64,000 nucleotides of DNA. It comes from Polynucleobacter sp. AM-26B4 (GTDB taxonomy: Bacteria; Pseudomonadota; Gammaproteobacteria; Burkholderiales; Burkholderiaceae). The stretch lies in assembly GCF_018882285.1 (NCBI RefSeq), contig NZ_JACVOT010000001.1, positions 248,001-312,000 on the forward strand, read 5' to 3'. The position numbers were made by a program, and so were the translations under genes. This document shows, one piece after another, positions 24,255 through 34,673 of the stretch. Under the pieces are notes generated by a model. That model had not been told where the DNA came from. It worked only from the letters and a program-made list of their open reading frames with translations, and did no database searches. Every line of letters begins with the position of its first letter. Position 1 is the first letter of the stretch.

Positions 24255-25598
24255 ATGCGCCCATACGATCACCCACTAAGAACCGTTCTGCATGAAGAGG
24301 TTCACGCAAGACCACCTGTTGCTCTGTGGCCAAAAGATCGCATCCTCAATCAAGCCTTCTTACTCAAAGGTTCTGATCGTCAACAACAGCTTGACTGGAT
24401 CAATGCCATCAGCGAACAAACAAAGCAGTCCATTGATCCAAATCATGGACAAACGTTTCGCATCATTGAATTAAGGCCAGCCCCACAGCGCATCATCATC
24501 AAATGGGAATTGCATGGAGAGTTCTCATCTATCTCAGCAATAGTTCAACAAAAAGATTTGATTGTTGAAGCTCCCATCAAGACGCGCCCTGCTATTGAGC
24601 AGGAAGTGAATGAGTTATTGAGTAAGTTAAGTATCAAGCCAATGCATGAGGCGGGAGGTCTACGGATTTCCGCAATTGACATTGCTTTTGAGGATCGCAG
24701 TCTTTTTTCAGCTGCAGATGAGGTGGCTCATTTGTTCTCAGGAAACACTTTGATTGGCAGCACCATCTTGAACAACAAAAAAGCTCAACTGTGGACAGAT
24801 TTACAAATTGATCAAGATGGCTATATTTCTTATTTGGTGCCTCATACTGGCATGGGCTCTCGACAAGCTGGACGAGTCGCCCGCCGCATCACTGAAATTG
24901 AAATTTATCGCATGGCCTCCATGCTGGCATTTCCGGTAGCAAAAAGTTTATCGGGTCCTTTGCGCAATGCTGAAGCAGAATTATCAGAATTATCAAAAGA
25001 AATTTCAATGGCACAAGGCCAAGAGCTTGTTACACCTCACCAAGATGGGGAGTTCTTAGAGCGCATCTCTACCTTAGCATCCAAGATTGAAGAATGGATT
25101 TCTGAGCATGGTCTTCGCTTCACTGCCGCTGAAGCTTATAGTCAATTAGCAGCAAAGAATCTTGAAGAATTGAATGAGATGCCTTTGCCAGGGGTACAGA
25201 CCTTATCGGAGTTCATGGAACGTCGTTTTACTCCAGCAATGAGCACTTGCTCATGGACTCAGCGTCGCTTGCGCGAGTTATCCGATCGAATCTCACGCAC
25301 CACGCAAATTTTGAGAACGCGTATTGAGTTTGTGAACGAGAGCCAAACTCAAGAGTTATTGGCGAGCATGGATCGTCGCGCAAAAATCCAGCTGCGCCTT
25401 CAAGAAACTGTGGAAGGTTTATCAGTTTTAGTATTAACTTATTACGCCGTGAGTTTGATCATCTATATGGCCAAAGGTGCCAAAGAATTAGGCTTGATGG
25501 TTCCAGCAGAACTCATCGGTGGTGCGTCAGCGCCCATCATCGCCTACGGCATTTACACACTGAACAAACTTCGCAAGAAAAAGTTCAAACCTAATTAA
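24255..25598 (+). CDS. DUF3422 family membrane-anchored protein
   Basis: A 447-residue protein that begins with the family signature YDHPLRTVLHEEVHARPP. The long cytosolic part has a helical stretch (residues about 230-400) and ends with two membrane helices (LSVLVLTYYAVSLIIYMA and ELIGGASAPIIAYGIYTL) and a basic tail. A conserved SRQAGRVARRITEIEIYRMASML segment lies in the middle. The role of the family is unknown; it is common in alpha- and betaproteobacteria. It is probably a single-gene unit and converges on the FAD dehydrogenase gene. Confidence 0.88.
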   Translation: MRPYDHPLRTVLHEEVHARPPVALWPKDRILNQAFLLKGSDRQQQLDWINAISEQTKQSIDPNHGQTFRIIELRPAPQRIIIKWELHGEFSSISAIVQQKDLIVEAPIKTRPAIEQEVNELLSKLSIKPMHEAGGLRISAIDIAFEDRSLFSAADEVAHLFSGNTLIGSTILNNKKAQLWTDLQIDQDGYISYLVPHTGMGSRQAGRVARRITEIEIYRMASMLAFPVAKSLSGPLRNAEAELSELSKEISMAQGQELVTPHQDGEFLERISTLASKIEEWISEHGLRFTAAEAYSQLAAKNLEELNEMPLPGVQTLSEFMERRFTPAMSTCSWTQRRLRELSDRISRTTQILRTRIEFVNESQTQELLASMDRRAKIQLRLQETVEGLSVLVLTYYAVSLIIYMAKGAKELGLMVPAELIGGASAPIIAYGIYTLNKLRKKKFKPN

Positions 25599-25643
25599 GT
25601 TGCTTGCCTTGGCTTAGTTTGGTTTAACTCAGTTTTATTTGAG

Positions 25644-27275
25644 TCAGCTTGACTGGTCTTGAATCATGCTGAGCGCTAAGGCTTCAGCAACTTTGATGCC
25701 ATCAACACCAGCGGATAGAATGCCGCCAGCGTAACCCGCGCCTTCCCCAGCTGGGTACAAGCCCTTGATGTTCAAGCTTTGACAATTATTACCTCTGGTG
25801 ATTCTTAAAGGCGATGATGTTCTGGTTTCTACCCCGGTTAAAACAGCATCATGCATGGCAAAGCCTTTGATCTTTTTCTCAAATGCCGGCAAGGCCTCTC
25901 TCATGGCTTCAATCACAAAGTCAGGCAGTGCTTGCGCCAAATCTGTCAGGTGGACGCCTGGCTTATAAGATGGAATGACTTTGCCAAATTCTGTGGAGGT
26001 TTGTCCAGCAATAAAGTCGCCCACCAATTGCCCAGGTGCTTCGTAGTTTCTACCACCCAACTCAAATGCCTTGGACTCAAGAGCTCTTTGAAAATCAATG
26101 CCTGCTAAAGGGTTCTCAGCACTACCGCCATAATCCTCAGGATCAACGTTCACAACAATGCCTGCATTGGCATTGCGCTCATTGCGAGAGTATTGACTCA
26201 TGCCATTGGTGACCACCCGGTTCTCTTCCGAAGTTGCGGCAACCACGGTGCCGCCAGGGCACATACAAAAGCTATAAACAGCTCGGCCATTTTTGGCATG
26301 GTGTACCAACTTGTAATCGGCTGCGCCAATCAAAGGATTGCCAGCATGCGGGCCAAGTCTGGCACGATCGATCAATGATTGCGGGTGCTCAATCCTAAAG
26401 CCAACTGAGAAGGGTTTAGGTTCAATGTAAACACCGGCCTCATGCAATGCCTTGAAAGTATCTCTGGCACTGTGACCGAGCGCCATGATGACATGACGGG
26501 CAGCTAATTTTTCACCACTCTCTAGCTGTAAGCCTGCGATCGCGCCATCCTTGATTTCAAAGCCAGTGACTTTTTGCTGAAAACGCACTTCACCACCAAG
26601 GCTGATGATTTCTTGGCGCATCTTTTCAACAACACCCACCAAACGGAAAGTACCAATGTGTGGCTTTGCCACATAAGCAATCTCTTCAGGTGCTCCTGCT
26701 TTGATGAATTCTTGAATGACTTTGCGACCATAAAATTTAGGGTCTTTGATTTGACTATAGAGCTTTCCATCCGAGAATGTGCCTGCGCCGCCTTCACCAA
26801 ACTGCACATTGGATTCCGGATTAAGGACATTCTTGCGCCATAAACCCCAGGTGTCTTGGGTGCGCTCTCGCACTTGTTTGCCACGCTCTAAAACAATGGG
26901 TTTAAAACCCATTTGTGCCAGCACAAGAGCTGCAAAAATTCCGCATGGTCCGAAACCAATGACAACCGGTCTCTCTGATAATGGCTTGCCCGACTGATCC
27001 CGTGCCTGAGCCACAAAGTGGTAACTGGTATCAGGCGATGGTCGCACATGTTGATCGTGTCCGAATTTAGCCAGAATGGTTTCTTCATTTTTGACTGACA
27101 CATCAATGGTGTAAATAAATGCCAAGGCAATATTTTTACGAGCGTCATAACTGCGCTTGAAAACTATAAAATTAACTAAATCTTTAGAAGAAATGCCCAA
27201 ACGCTTTAAGATAGCGGCTTCAAGCTCCTCTGGAGCATGCTCAATGGGCAAACGCAGTTCTGTAATACGAATCAT
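25644..27275 (-). CDS. FAD-dependent dehydrogenase of the COG2509 type
   Basis: A cytosolic flavoprotein of 543 residues. The Rossmann motif is PVVIGFGPCGIFAALVLAQMGFKPIVLERG, followed by NVQFGEGGAGTFSDGKLYSQIKD, which is typical of this group. The C-terminal YPAGEGAGYAGGILSAGVDG binds FAD. The N-terminal 90 residues form the small domain with KRSYDARK seen in these proteins. The ATG at 27275 (MIRITELRLP) was chosen because earlier starts run towards the divergent DUF1415 gene, 41 bases away. Its substrate is unknown. Confidence 0.87.
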   Translation of the reverse strand: MIRITELRLPIEHAPEELEAAILKRLGISSKDLVNFIVFKRSYDARKNIALAFIYTIDVSVKNEETILAKFGHDQHVRPSPDTSYHFVAQARDQSGKPLSERPVVIGFGPCGIFAALVLAQMGFKPIVLERGKQVRERTQDTWGLWRKNVLNPESNVQFGEGGAGTFSDGKLYSQIKDPKFYGRKVIQEFIKAGAPEEIAYVAKPHIGTFRLVGVVEKMRQEIISLGGEVRFQQKVTGFEIKDGAIAGLQLESGEKLAARHVIMALGHSARDTFKALHEAGVYIEPKPFSVGFRIEHPQSLIDRARLGPHAGNPLIGAADYKLVHHAKNGRAVYSFCMCPGGTVVAATSEENRVVTNGMSQYSRNERNANAGIVVNVDPEDYGGSAENPLAGIDFQRALESKAFELGGRNYEAPGQLVGDFIAGQTSTEFGKVIPSYKPGVHLTDLAQALPDFVIEAMREALPAFEKKIKGFAMHDAVLTGVETRTSSPLRITRGNNCQSLNIKGLYPAGEGAGYAGGILSAGVDGIKVAEALALSMIQDQSS

Positions 27276-27316
27276 AAGGCTATACGATACACAATCTGTC
27301 AAAGAAATTGGAAACT

Positions 27317-27865
27317 ATGTCCTCAAATGCCAGCAATATTATTCAAGAAACACAGGATTGGCTGATCAAGGCAGTCATAGGTTTGAACCTGTGCCCTTTT
27401 GCCAAAGCAGTGCATGTCAAAGAGCAAATCAAGTATGTGGTGAGTGAAGCGACAACGGTAGAACAATTGCTTGAAGATCTGGCTCAAGAGTTAGAGTTTT
27501 TAGCAGAAGTATCTCGTGAAAAAACAGACACCACTTTATTGATTCATCCAGAAGTGTTGGGTGACTTCCTTGATTACAACGATTTTTTAGAGTTAGCAGA
27601 TCAATTACTAGAAGACTTGGATTTGGATGGTGAATTACAGATTGCGAGTTTTCATCCGCAATACCAATTTGCTGGAACTGACATTGATGATGTGACAAAT
27701 TTCACCAATCGCTCCCCCTACCCAACCTTGCATTTGATCCGTGAAGATAGCATTGACGAAGCAGTCAAAGCATTCCCAGAAGCAGAAGCTATTTTTGAAA
27801 CCAATATGCAAACCATGGAAAAGCTTGGAACGGATGGCTGGGAAAAACTATTTCCTAAAAAATAA
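27317..27865 (+). CDS. DUF1415 family protein
   Basis: A 182-residue cytosolic protein of the DUF1415 family. The signature LIKAVIGLNLCPFAKAVH near the N-terminus has the conserved LCPFA, and FHPQYQFAGTDIDDVTNFTNRSPYPTLHLIRE is the second conserved block. The ATG at 27317 was chosen over a TTG 9 bases earlier. No function is known. It is divergent from the COG2509 dehydrogenase, 41 bases between the start codons. Confidence 0.87.
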   Translation: MSSNASNIIQETQDWLIKAVIGLNLCPFAKAVHVKEQIKYVVSEATTVEQLLEDLAQELEFLAEVSREKTDTTLLIHPEVLGDFLDYNDFLELADQLLEDLDLDGELQIASFHPQYQFAGTDIDDVTNFTNRSPYPTLHLIREDSIDEAVKAFPEAEAIFETNMQTMEKLGTDGWEKLFPKK

Positions 27866-27873
27866 GCTTGCCT

Positions 27874-27920
27874 CAGTGACTATTCAGGTGACTATTTAGG
27901 TGATTGTTTAGCGGATTATT
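27874..27920. repeat. four degenerate 12-base tandem units
   Basis: The convergent gap between DUF1415 and the symporter holds CAGTGACTATT, CAGGTGACTATT, TAGGTGATTGTT and TAGCGGATTATT in direct succession. The units are 11 or 12 bases with 2-4 differences between neighbours. It may be slippage-born and without function. Confidence 0.65.
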
Positions 27921-27931
27921 TAAGTTCGCGC

Positions 27932-29989
27932 TTAAACCGAAGACCGAGCTTCGCGGAGGTAGTCCACCAAACGATTGATCACAGGTGGATTTTCCTTGGT
28001 GATGTATGAAACCAAGAATGCAGCAATGAAGCTGGCAGGAATGCCGAATGCACCTGAGGCAATCGGGTCAATCCCAAACCAGCGCTCTCCAAATACACCT
28101 GTTAGTCGAGAAACAAAGGGGTAGTTCAAGGCAATGTATGTACCACTCACAAAGAATCCTGTGAGCATGCCAGCGATGGCTCCCCACTGATTGATTCGTT
28201 TTGAGAATACCGCCAAAATCAACACTGCAAAAAAGCTAGACGCTGCCAATGAGAAAGCAGCACCCACTAAGAACAAAATATCGCCAGGTCGCAGTGATGT
28301 GACATAAGCCGCGAATAAGGCAACACCCAATAGAACGATTTTTGCAACCGTGACTCGTCGCTGGTGAGAAGCACTCTTGTTGACCAAGTGATAGTAGACG
28401 TCATGTGAAATGGCATTCGCAATCGTCAGCAACAAGCCATCAGCTGTGGATAAGGCTGCCGCCAAAGCCCCTGCAGCCACCAGTCCAGAGATCACATAAG
28501 GCAAGCCAGCAATTTCTGGGGCAGCCAGAATGATCATGTCAGGAGAAATTGAGAGCTCCGCCCACTGCACAAAACCATCACCATTGATATCAATGATTGA
28601 TAAAACTGGTGGATCTAATTTTCGCCAGTTCAAAACCCAATTAGGCAATTCTGCATAAGAAATACCCACCAGATTTTTAAATAACTCCAACTTCACCATG
28701 GCCGCTAAAGCAGGCACACTGAGGTAGAAAATAGCAACAAAGAGCAAAGTCCAAAAGACCGAGTAACGCGTGGCCGATACGCTCGTGGTGGTGTAGTAAC
28801 GCGTCAAGATATGAGGCAAGCTAGCTGTACCAAACATCAAGCAAAAAATAAGAAGAACAAAATTCAACTGGTCGAGGCTTGAATCCCCCACACCTTTGCT
28901 AGACCCTGGATCCATCGATGGAATGGCTGTTTGACTTTTCAGTTGAGCATCTTTTTTCTGTGTCTGCCAAAGTTCATAAGCACTGCCAGGATCTTTGGGG
29001 AACTCATTGAATCTCTTTTCAAGGGCCTTCAATTCTTTCAGAGGGATTTGGCTGGTACGTGCTTCTTGTAGCTTTTTCTCAGCTTCTTTTTTTCCTTCAA
29101 AATATGAATTAGGCAATGTATTTATTTTTTTATCTAAAAGCATTGCTTGCTTTAGGTAGTACTCACGAACCTTGTTTTCCTCAGCGGTAACTTCAAAATC
29201 TTTTTCATGAAACTCAATTTCTTGAAGAACTTGGCCATACATTGCTTGCGGAAAAATAGAATTGTGCTTTTTGTATGAAATCATGCTCAATGGCAAGAGC
29301 AAGGCAATCATGAAAATGATGTACTGAGCTACCTGAGTCCAGGTCACTGCACGCATTCCACCCAAGAAAGAGCAAACCAAGATGCCTGCCAAACCAAAGA
29401 AGACGCCCACCCCAAACTCAACCCCAATGAAGCGATTCACAATCAAACCCACGCCTTGAATTTGAGCCACCAAATAAACGAATGAACATATGATGGTGGT
29501 GGCAACCGCTACAACTCTGACGGATTTACTGCCGCCCTCTTTACCTTGGCTATAACGTATGGCTAAGAAATCTGGGATGGTATAGGAGCCAAATTTACGG
29601 ATGTATGGTGCGATCAGCATCGCCACCAAACAAAATCCACCAGTCCAACCAACAATGAATGCAAGACCTTTATAACCAGAACTGAACAGAATACCCACCA
29701 GGCCAATGAAGGTAGCCGCACTCATCCAATCAGCGGCTGTTGCCATGCCATTAAAAATGGCGGGGATCTTACGACCGGCCACGTAGTAATCAGTGATATC
29801 AGAGGTGCGGGAAATGAGTCCAATGCTGGCATAAATCGCAATGGTTACAAATAAGAAAACATAACCAAGCCAGATGCCTGAACCTGTAGCAACTTCAAGC
29901 AAACCTAAAAAGTAAACGAACAGCAAAAAACCTGCCGTGAACAGCAAGTAGTAAAAACCTATCTTTTTTGATTCAGACCGAATCTCCAT
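27932..29989 (-). CDS. sodium:solute symporter, acetate-type, with coiled insert and EF-hand loop
   Basis: A 685-residue member of the sodium:solute symporter family, closest to the VC_2705/ActP-like group that takes up acetate and short monocarboxylates. YYVAGRKIPAIFNGMATAADWMSAATFIGL and SYTIPDFLAIRYSQGKEG are family motifs, and GALAAALSTADGLLLTIANAISHDVY is the Na-site region. It is larger than ActP because of a charged, helical insert (about residues 240-355). A perfect EF-hand loop, DINGDGFVQWAE, occupies residues 467-478. It lies downstream of acs on the same strand, separated by a hairpin, which supports acetate as substrate. Confidence 0.85.
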   Translation of the reverse strand: MEIRSESKKIGFYYLLFTAGFLLFVYFLGLLEVATGSGIWLGYVFLFVTIAIYASIGLISRTSDITDYYVAGRKIPAIFNGMATAADWMSAATFIGLVGILFSSGYKGLAFIVGWTGGFCLVAMLIAPYIRKFGSYTIPDFLAIRYSQGKEGGSKSVRVVAVATTIICSFVYLVAQIQGVGLIVNRFIGVEFGVGVFFGLAGILVCSFLGGMRAVTWTQVAQYIIFMIALLLPLSMISYKKHNSIFPQAMYGQVLQEIEFHEKDFEVTAEENKVREYYLKQAMLLDKKINTLPNSYFEGKKEAEKKLQEARTSQIPLKELKALEKRFNEFPKDPGSAYELWQTQKKDAQLKSQTAIPSMDPGSSKGVGDSSLDQLNFVLLIFCLMFGTASLPHILTRYYTTTSVSATRYSVFWTLLFVAIFYLSVPALAAMVKLELFKNLVGISYAELPNWVLNWRKLDPPVLSIIDINGDGFVQWAELSISPDMIILAAPEIAGLPYVISGLVAAGALAAALSTADGLLLTIANAISHDVYYHLVNKSASHQRRVTVAKIVLLGVALFAAYVTSLRPGDILFLVGAAFSLAASSFFAVLILAVFSKRINQWGAIAGMLTGFFVSGTYIALNYPFVSRLTGVFGERWFGIDPIASGAFGIPASFIAAFLVSYITKENPPVINRLVDYLREARSSV

Positions 29990-30020
29990 ATGCAGATTAT
30001 GACTCAGACCTAAGAAAATA

Positions 30021-30045
30021 GGCCGGTACTGTTAGGTAACCGGCC
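30021..30045 (-). terminator. hairpin between acs and the symporter
   Basis: GGCCGGT and ACCGGCC form a 7-bp GC-rich stem. On the minus strand it is followed by TATTTT. It probably ends acs transcripts wholly or in part before the symporter gene. Confidence 0.65.
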
Positions 30046-30079
30046 TTAATTACTACAAGATGATACTAGTCAAGGAAAC

Positions 30080-32062
30080 TTAAATCGCGTGCTTGAGTTG
30101 CTCCAAAATCGCTGGATTTTCAAGTGTTGATGTGTCTTGAGTGATTTCTTCACCTTTTGCCAAAACACGCAACAAACGACGCATGATCTTGCCTGAACGT
30201 GTCTTAGGTAAGTTGTCACCAAAACGAATTTCTTTTGGCTTGGCGATTGGACCAATCTCTTTACCTACCCAGTTACGCAAGTCTGTTGCAATCTTCTTCG
30301 CATCGTCACCTGTTGGGCGCTTACCTTTCAGCACCACGAAGGCCACAATCGCTTCGCCAGTCATGTCGTCAGGACGACCAACCACCGCGGCTTCAGCCAC
30401 CAATGGATTAGCAACCAAGCATGACTCAATCTCCATCGTGCCCATGCGGTGACCTGAAACGTTCAACACGTCATCGATACGACCTGTGATGGTGAAGTAA
30501 CCAGTGTCTTTGTTACGAATCGCGCCGTCACCAGCCAAGTACAAAGTACCACCCAACTCTTCTGGGAAGTAGCTCTTCTTGAAGCGCTCTGGGTCACCCC
30601 AAATGTTACGAATCATTGAAGGCCATGGGCGCTTCACAACCAAAATACCACCTTGGCCATTAGGCATATCACCACCAGCCTCATCCACAATCGCTGCCAT
30701 GATGCCTGGCAATGGCAATGTGCAAGAACCTGGAACCAATGGTGTTGCTCCTGGCAATGGCGTGATCATGTGACCACCAGTTTCTGTTTGCCAGAAGGTA
30801 TCCACAATCGGACACTTCTCACCACCAATATTCTTGTAGTACCACATCCATGCTTCAGGATTGATTGGCTCACCCACAGAACCCAAGATACGCAAGCTCT
30901 TCAAGTTGTACTTCTTCGGATGAACTGCAGGATCTGTATCAGAAGCCTTGATCAATGAACGAATCGCTGTTGGTGCTGTGTAGAAAATAGATACTTTGTG
31001 ACGCTGAATCATTTCCCAGAAACGACCGGCGTTTGGATAAGTAGGCACGCCTTCGAAAACGATTTGCGTACCACCGCATGCCAAAGGACCATAAGCAATG
31101 TAGCTATGTCCTGTAACCCAACCGATATCAGCTGTACACCAGAACACATCGCTATCACGCAAGTCGAAGGTCCACTTCATTGTCAACATCGCCCACAACA
31201 AGTACCCACCTGTTGAGTGCTGAACGCCCTTAGGCTTACCTGTTGAACCAGATGTGTAAAGAACGAACAAAGGATGCTCTGCGCTCACCCACTCTGGCTC
31301 ACATACTTTAGGCTGGCCAGCAGAAACGTCATGCATCCACTTATCGCGACCGGCCTTCATTGGCACATCGCCACCAGTACGCTTGTAAACAATCACGTGC
31401 TTGAGCTTCTCGCAACCACCCAAATCCAAAGCTTCATCAGCAATGGTCTTCAATGGCAATGCTTTACCGCCGCGCAATTGTTGGTCTGCAGTGATCAAAG
31501 CCACGGCGCCCACGTCCACAATACGCTCTTGCAATGATTTGGCTGAGAATCCGCCGAACACCACTGAGTGTGTAGCGCCGATACGTGCACACGCTTGCAT
31601 CGCCACAACACCTTCGATTGACATCGACATATAGATAACTACGCGGTCACCTTTTTTGATGCCTAGTTTTTTCAAGCCGTTAGCAAATGTTGCTACACGG
31701 TCATGCAATTCTTGATAAGTTACTTTTGAAACTTCACCGCCATCCGCTTCAAAAATGATGGCAGTTTTCTTAGCCATGCCATTTTTGATATTGCGATCGA
31801 TACAGTTATATGAAGCATTCGTTAAACCATCTTCGAACCATTTGTAAAAAGGAGCCTTTGATTCATCTAAAACTTTGGTGAATGGCTTCTTCCAAAATAA
31901 GTTTTCTTTTGCTAAACGTGCCCAAGTACCATTGAAATCTTTATCAAAAGCTTTGCACATTGCCTTGTACTGATCCATGCTTGTGATGGCTGCTTGCTTA
32001 GCAAATGCTTTTGGCGGGTTAAACACACGATTTTCTACCAACATTTGTTCCATACCGGACAT
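30080..32062 (-). CDS. acs: acetyl-CoA synthetase
   Basis: Converts acetate, ATP and CoA to acetyl-CoA via acetyl-AMP. The length of 660 residues is typical. The AMP-binding motif [19 protein letters not shown], the WWQTE-like [16 protein letters not shown] and the C-terminal [13 protein letters not shown], whose first lysine before SGK is the usual acetylation site region, are all present. AGGAG lies 8 bases before the ATG (MSGMEQ). The neighbouring symporter gene suggests a unit for acetate scavenging. Confidence 0.97.
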   Translation of the reverse strand: MSGMEQMLVENRVFNPPKAFAKQAAITSMDQYKAMCKAFDKDFNGTWARLAKENLFWKKPFTKVLDESKAPFYKWFEDGLTNASYNCIDRNIKNGMAKKTAIIFEADGGEVSKVTYQELHDRVATFANGLKKLGIKKGDRVVIYMSMSIEGVVAMQACARIGATHSVVFGGFSAKSLQERIVDVGAVALITADQQLRGGKALPLKTIADEALDLGGCEKLKHVIVYKRTGGDVPMKAGRDKWMHDVSAGQPKVCEPEWVSAEHPLFVLYTSGSTGKPKGVQHSTGGYLLWAMLTMKWTFDLRDSDVFWCTADIGWVTGHSYIAYGPLACGGTQIVFEGVPTYPNAGRFWEMIQRHKVSIFYTAPTAIRSLIKASDTDPAVHPKKYNLKSLRILGSVGEPINPEAWMWYYKNIGGEKCPIVDTFWQTETGGHMITPLPGATPLVPGSCTLPLPGIMAAIVDEAGGDMPNGQGGILVVKRPWPSMIRNIWGDPERFKKSYFPEELGGTLYLAGDGAIRNKDTGYFTITGRIDDVLNVSGHRMGTMEIESCLVANPLVAEAAVVGRPDDMTGEAIVAFVVLKGKRPTGDDAKKIATDLRNWVGKEIGPIAKPKEIRFGDNLPKTRSGKIMRRLLRVLAKGEEITQDTSTLENPAILEQLKHAI

Positions 32063-32296
32063 ACTTTTCTCCTACTTTCTAGGCAGTGTTTTAGACAATT
32101 TTCGAGATTAGGCTCGCGGACTGACAATTGACTGACAACATCAATAAAGTTCAGCCCCCATCAGGGTTACCCCTAAGTGCCGCAGGGATAACAACCTTAT
32201 TTCCTCAAACACTTAAGATAAACATGTAAGCGATATCTGTAAATGGCAACTTTCCCTAGGTAAAATAGATATCTTTCAAACCTTTATATAAAAATT

Positions 32297-33817
32297 ATGA
32301 GTGCAATTCGCCAAGACGACTTTATTCAGAGCATTGCTGATGGTTTTCAGTACATTTCTTACTACCACCCTTTGGATTACATCACCGCCCTAGGCAAAGC
32401 CTATGAGCGCGAGGAAAGCCCGGCCGCCAAGGACGCGATTGCCCAAATTTTGACCAATAGCCGTATGTGCGCTGAAGGTAAGCGCCCGATGTGCCAAGAC
32501 ACCGGTATCGCAGTGGTGTTTTTGAAGGTTGGCATGAATGTGAAATGGGACGCCAAGATGAGCGTTTCTGAAATGGTCAATGAAGGTGTGCGTCGCGCAT
32601 ACAACCACCCAGATAACAAATTACGAGCATCAGTCCTATTGGATCCAGCAGGTAAGCGCACCAACTCTAAAGACAACACCCCAGCCGTGATTCATTATGA
32701 AATCGTTGAAGGTGATGGCGTTGAGGTGATTTGTGCGGCCAAAGGTGGTGGCTCAGAAAACAAGAGCAAGATGGTCATGTTGAACCCGTCTGACTCAATC
32801 GTTGATTGGGTGGTCAAAACTGTCCCAACCATGGGCGCTGGCTGGTGTCCTCCTGGCATTCTAGGCATCGGCATTGGTGGCACTCCAGAAAAAGCCATGC
32901 TGTTAGCCAAAGAATCTTTGATGGCTCCGGTGGATATTCATGAGCTGATTGCCCGCGGTCCAAAAACCCGTATTGAAGAATTACGTTTAGAGATCATGGA
33001 CAAGGTCAATGCTCTTGGCATTGGCGCACAAGGCTTGGGTGGTTTAACGACAGTGTTGGATGTCAAGATCATGGATTACCCAACCCATGCAGCCTCATTG
33101 CCAGTAGCAATGATTCCTAACTGCGCGGCCACACGCCACGTGCACTTCCATTTACACGGTGATGGCCCAGCTGTATTAACACCTCCATCAATTTCAGAAT
33201 GGCCTGATGTTGCTTGGACACCGAACACAGAAAAATCAACTCGCGTGAACCTAGACACACTCACACCAGAGGAAGTGGCTAGCTGGAAACCAGGTCAAAC
33301 TTTATTGTTGAACGGCAAGATGTTGACGGGTCGTGACGCTGCTCACAAGCGCATTGCCGACATGTTGGCCAAAGGTGAAAAGCTACCAGTCGACTTCAAG
33401 AATCGCGTGATTTATTACGTGGGTCCTGTGGATCCAGTGCGCAATGAAGTGGTTGGCCCTGCAGGTCCAACGACTGCTACCCGCATGGACAAGTTCACCG
33501 AGATGATGCTGGCAGAAACTGGCTTGATCTCAATGGTGGGTAAAGCAGAACGTGGCCCAGTAGCGATTGAAGCGATCAAGAAACACAAGTCTGCTTATTT
33601 AATGGCTGTTGGTGGTGCTGCTTACTTGGTATCAAAAGCAATCAAAGAATCGAAAGTGGTTGGCTTTGCTGATTTAGGCATGGAAGCCATTTACGAATTC
33701 ACGATCCAAGACATGCCTGTGACAGTGGCGGTTGATTCAACTGGTACCTCTGTACACAACACAGGTCCTAAAGAGTGGCAAGCCAAGATTGGAAAAATTC
33801 CAGTCTCTCAAGCTTGA
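32297..33817 (+). CDS. fumarate hydratase, class I (Fe-S)
   Basis: Interconverts fumarate and malate in the TCA cycle with an oxygen-sensitive [4Fe-4S] cluster. It is the single-chain class I form of 506 residues with an alpha part (RMCAEGKRPMCQDTGIAVVF, with a cluster cysteine) and a beta part (GPTTATRMDKF, PVTVAVDSTG). IPNCAATRHVHFHLHGDGPA carries the next cysteine. It is monocistronic or read through to murI 26 bases downstream. The 234-base gap to acs must hold both divergent promoters; I cannot fix them. Confidence 0.95.
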   Translation: MSAIRQDDFIQSIADGFQYISYYHPLDYITALGKAYEREESPAAKDAIAQILTNSRMCAEGKRPMCQDTGIAVVFLKVGMNVKWDAKMSVSEMVNEGVRRAYNHPDNKLRASVLLDPAGKRTNSKDNTPAVIHYEIVEGDGVEVICAAKGGGSENKSKMVMLNPSDSIVDWVVKTVPTMGAGWCPPGILGIGIGGTPEKAMLLAKESLMAPVDIHELIARGPKTRIEELRLEIMDKVNALGIGAQGLGGLTTVLDVKIMDYPTHAASLPVAMIPNCAATRHVHFHLHGDGPAVLTPPSISEWPDVAWTPNTEKSTRVNLDTLTPEEVASWKPGQTLLLNGKMLTGRDAAHKRIADMLAKGEKLPVDFKNRVIYYVGPVDPVRNEVVGPAGPTTATRMDKFTEMMLAETGLISMVGKAERGPVAIEAIKKHKSAYLMAVGGAAYLVSKAIKESKVVGFADLGMEAIYEFTIQDMPVTVAVDSTGTSVHNTGPKEWQAKIGKIPVSQA

Positions 33818-33843
33818 TCTAACTCATTTAGGTCAGAGAACAA

Positions 33844-34656
33844 TTGGCAACAATCGGGGTTTTTGATTCAGGTATCGGTGGTCTCACCGTCCTGAATGAA
33901 GCCCTGCGCCAAGCGCCCTCTCATCATTATGTTTACTTGGCTGATTCAGCCAACGCCCCTTACGGTGAAAAATCAAGTGATTGGGTTGCAGCCAGAAGTT
34001 TGGACTTGTGTCACTGGTTAGTGCGCGAAGGATGCCAAGCACTCATCATCGCTTGCAATACAGCCACTGCTGAAGCCATTGCACACATCAGACATGAAAT
34101 GCCTGCGATCCCTATCATTGGCATCGAGCCAGGCGTGAAGCCAGCGGTTCATAAAAGTCAAAATCACAAGATCGGCGTTCTCGCGACTCAAAACACTTTA
34201 AAAAGTGATAAGTTCAAAGCACTCTTAGACGGCTTAGAGGGTCTTGGTCACGATTGCAAATTGATCACTCAAGCAGGCTCAGGCCTTGTGCCATTGATTG
34301 AATCAGGAGCCTTGAATGCTCCAGAAACAGAAGCCTTGTTGCGCGAGCACTTGGCACCCATGCAAGCAGCTGAAATTGATACCTTGGTTTTGGGTTGCAC
34401 CCATTACCCTTTTTTAGCGCCCTTGATTAAAAAAATCATTGGTACTGAAGTTGAGATCATTGATACCAGTGAGGCAGTGGTTAAACAACTTTGTCGCAAA
34501 TTAGAAGAACATCATTTACTACAATCAGCCCCACCAAGAATCATTCACTTGTATTCCACATTGGATGCTGAGGGATTGTTGGCTCATGCCAAACAATTAA
34601 TTCCTGCAGCATTTGAACAACACAGCGTTCAAACATCCACAGTCTTTATTTCTTAA
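33844..34656 (+). CDS. murI: glutamate racemase
   Basis: Makes D-glutamate for peptidoglycan. The N-terminal GVFDSGIGGLTVL and the two catalytic cysteines, in ACNTATAEA and LGCTHYPFL, are clear. The length is 270 residues. The most likely start is a TTG (33844), preceded by a GGTCAGAGAA ribosome-like site, because no ATG occurs before the conserved first strand. It sits 26 bases after the fumarase and 17 bases before the TonB-like gene. Confidence 0.95.
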   Translation: MATIGVFDSGIGGLTVLNEALRQAPSHHYVYLADSANAPYGEKSSDWVAARSLDLCHWLVREGCQALIIACNTATAEAIAHIRHEMPAIPIIGIEPGVKPAVHKSQNHKIGVLATQNTLKSDKFKALLDGLEGLGHDCKLITQAGSGLVPLIESGALNAPETEALLREHLAPMQAAEIDTLVLGCTHYPFLAPLIKKIIGTEVEIIDTSEAVVKQLCRKLEEHHLLQSAPPRIIHLYSTLDAEGLLAHAKQLIPAAFEQHSVQTSTVFIS

Positions 34657-34673
34657 CGCTCACTTCATAGATC

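Noticed and set aside
27932-29989. Proline permease PutP instead of acetate-type symporter
   Set aside because: The sequence and the neighbouring acs gene fit the VC_2705/ActP group better, and it lacks the PutP length and neighbours.
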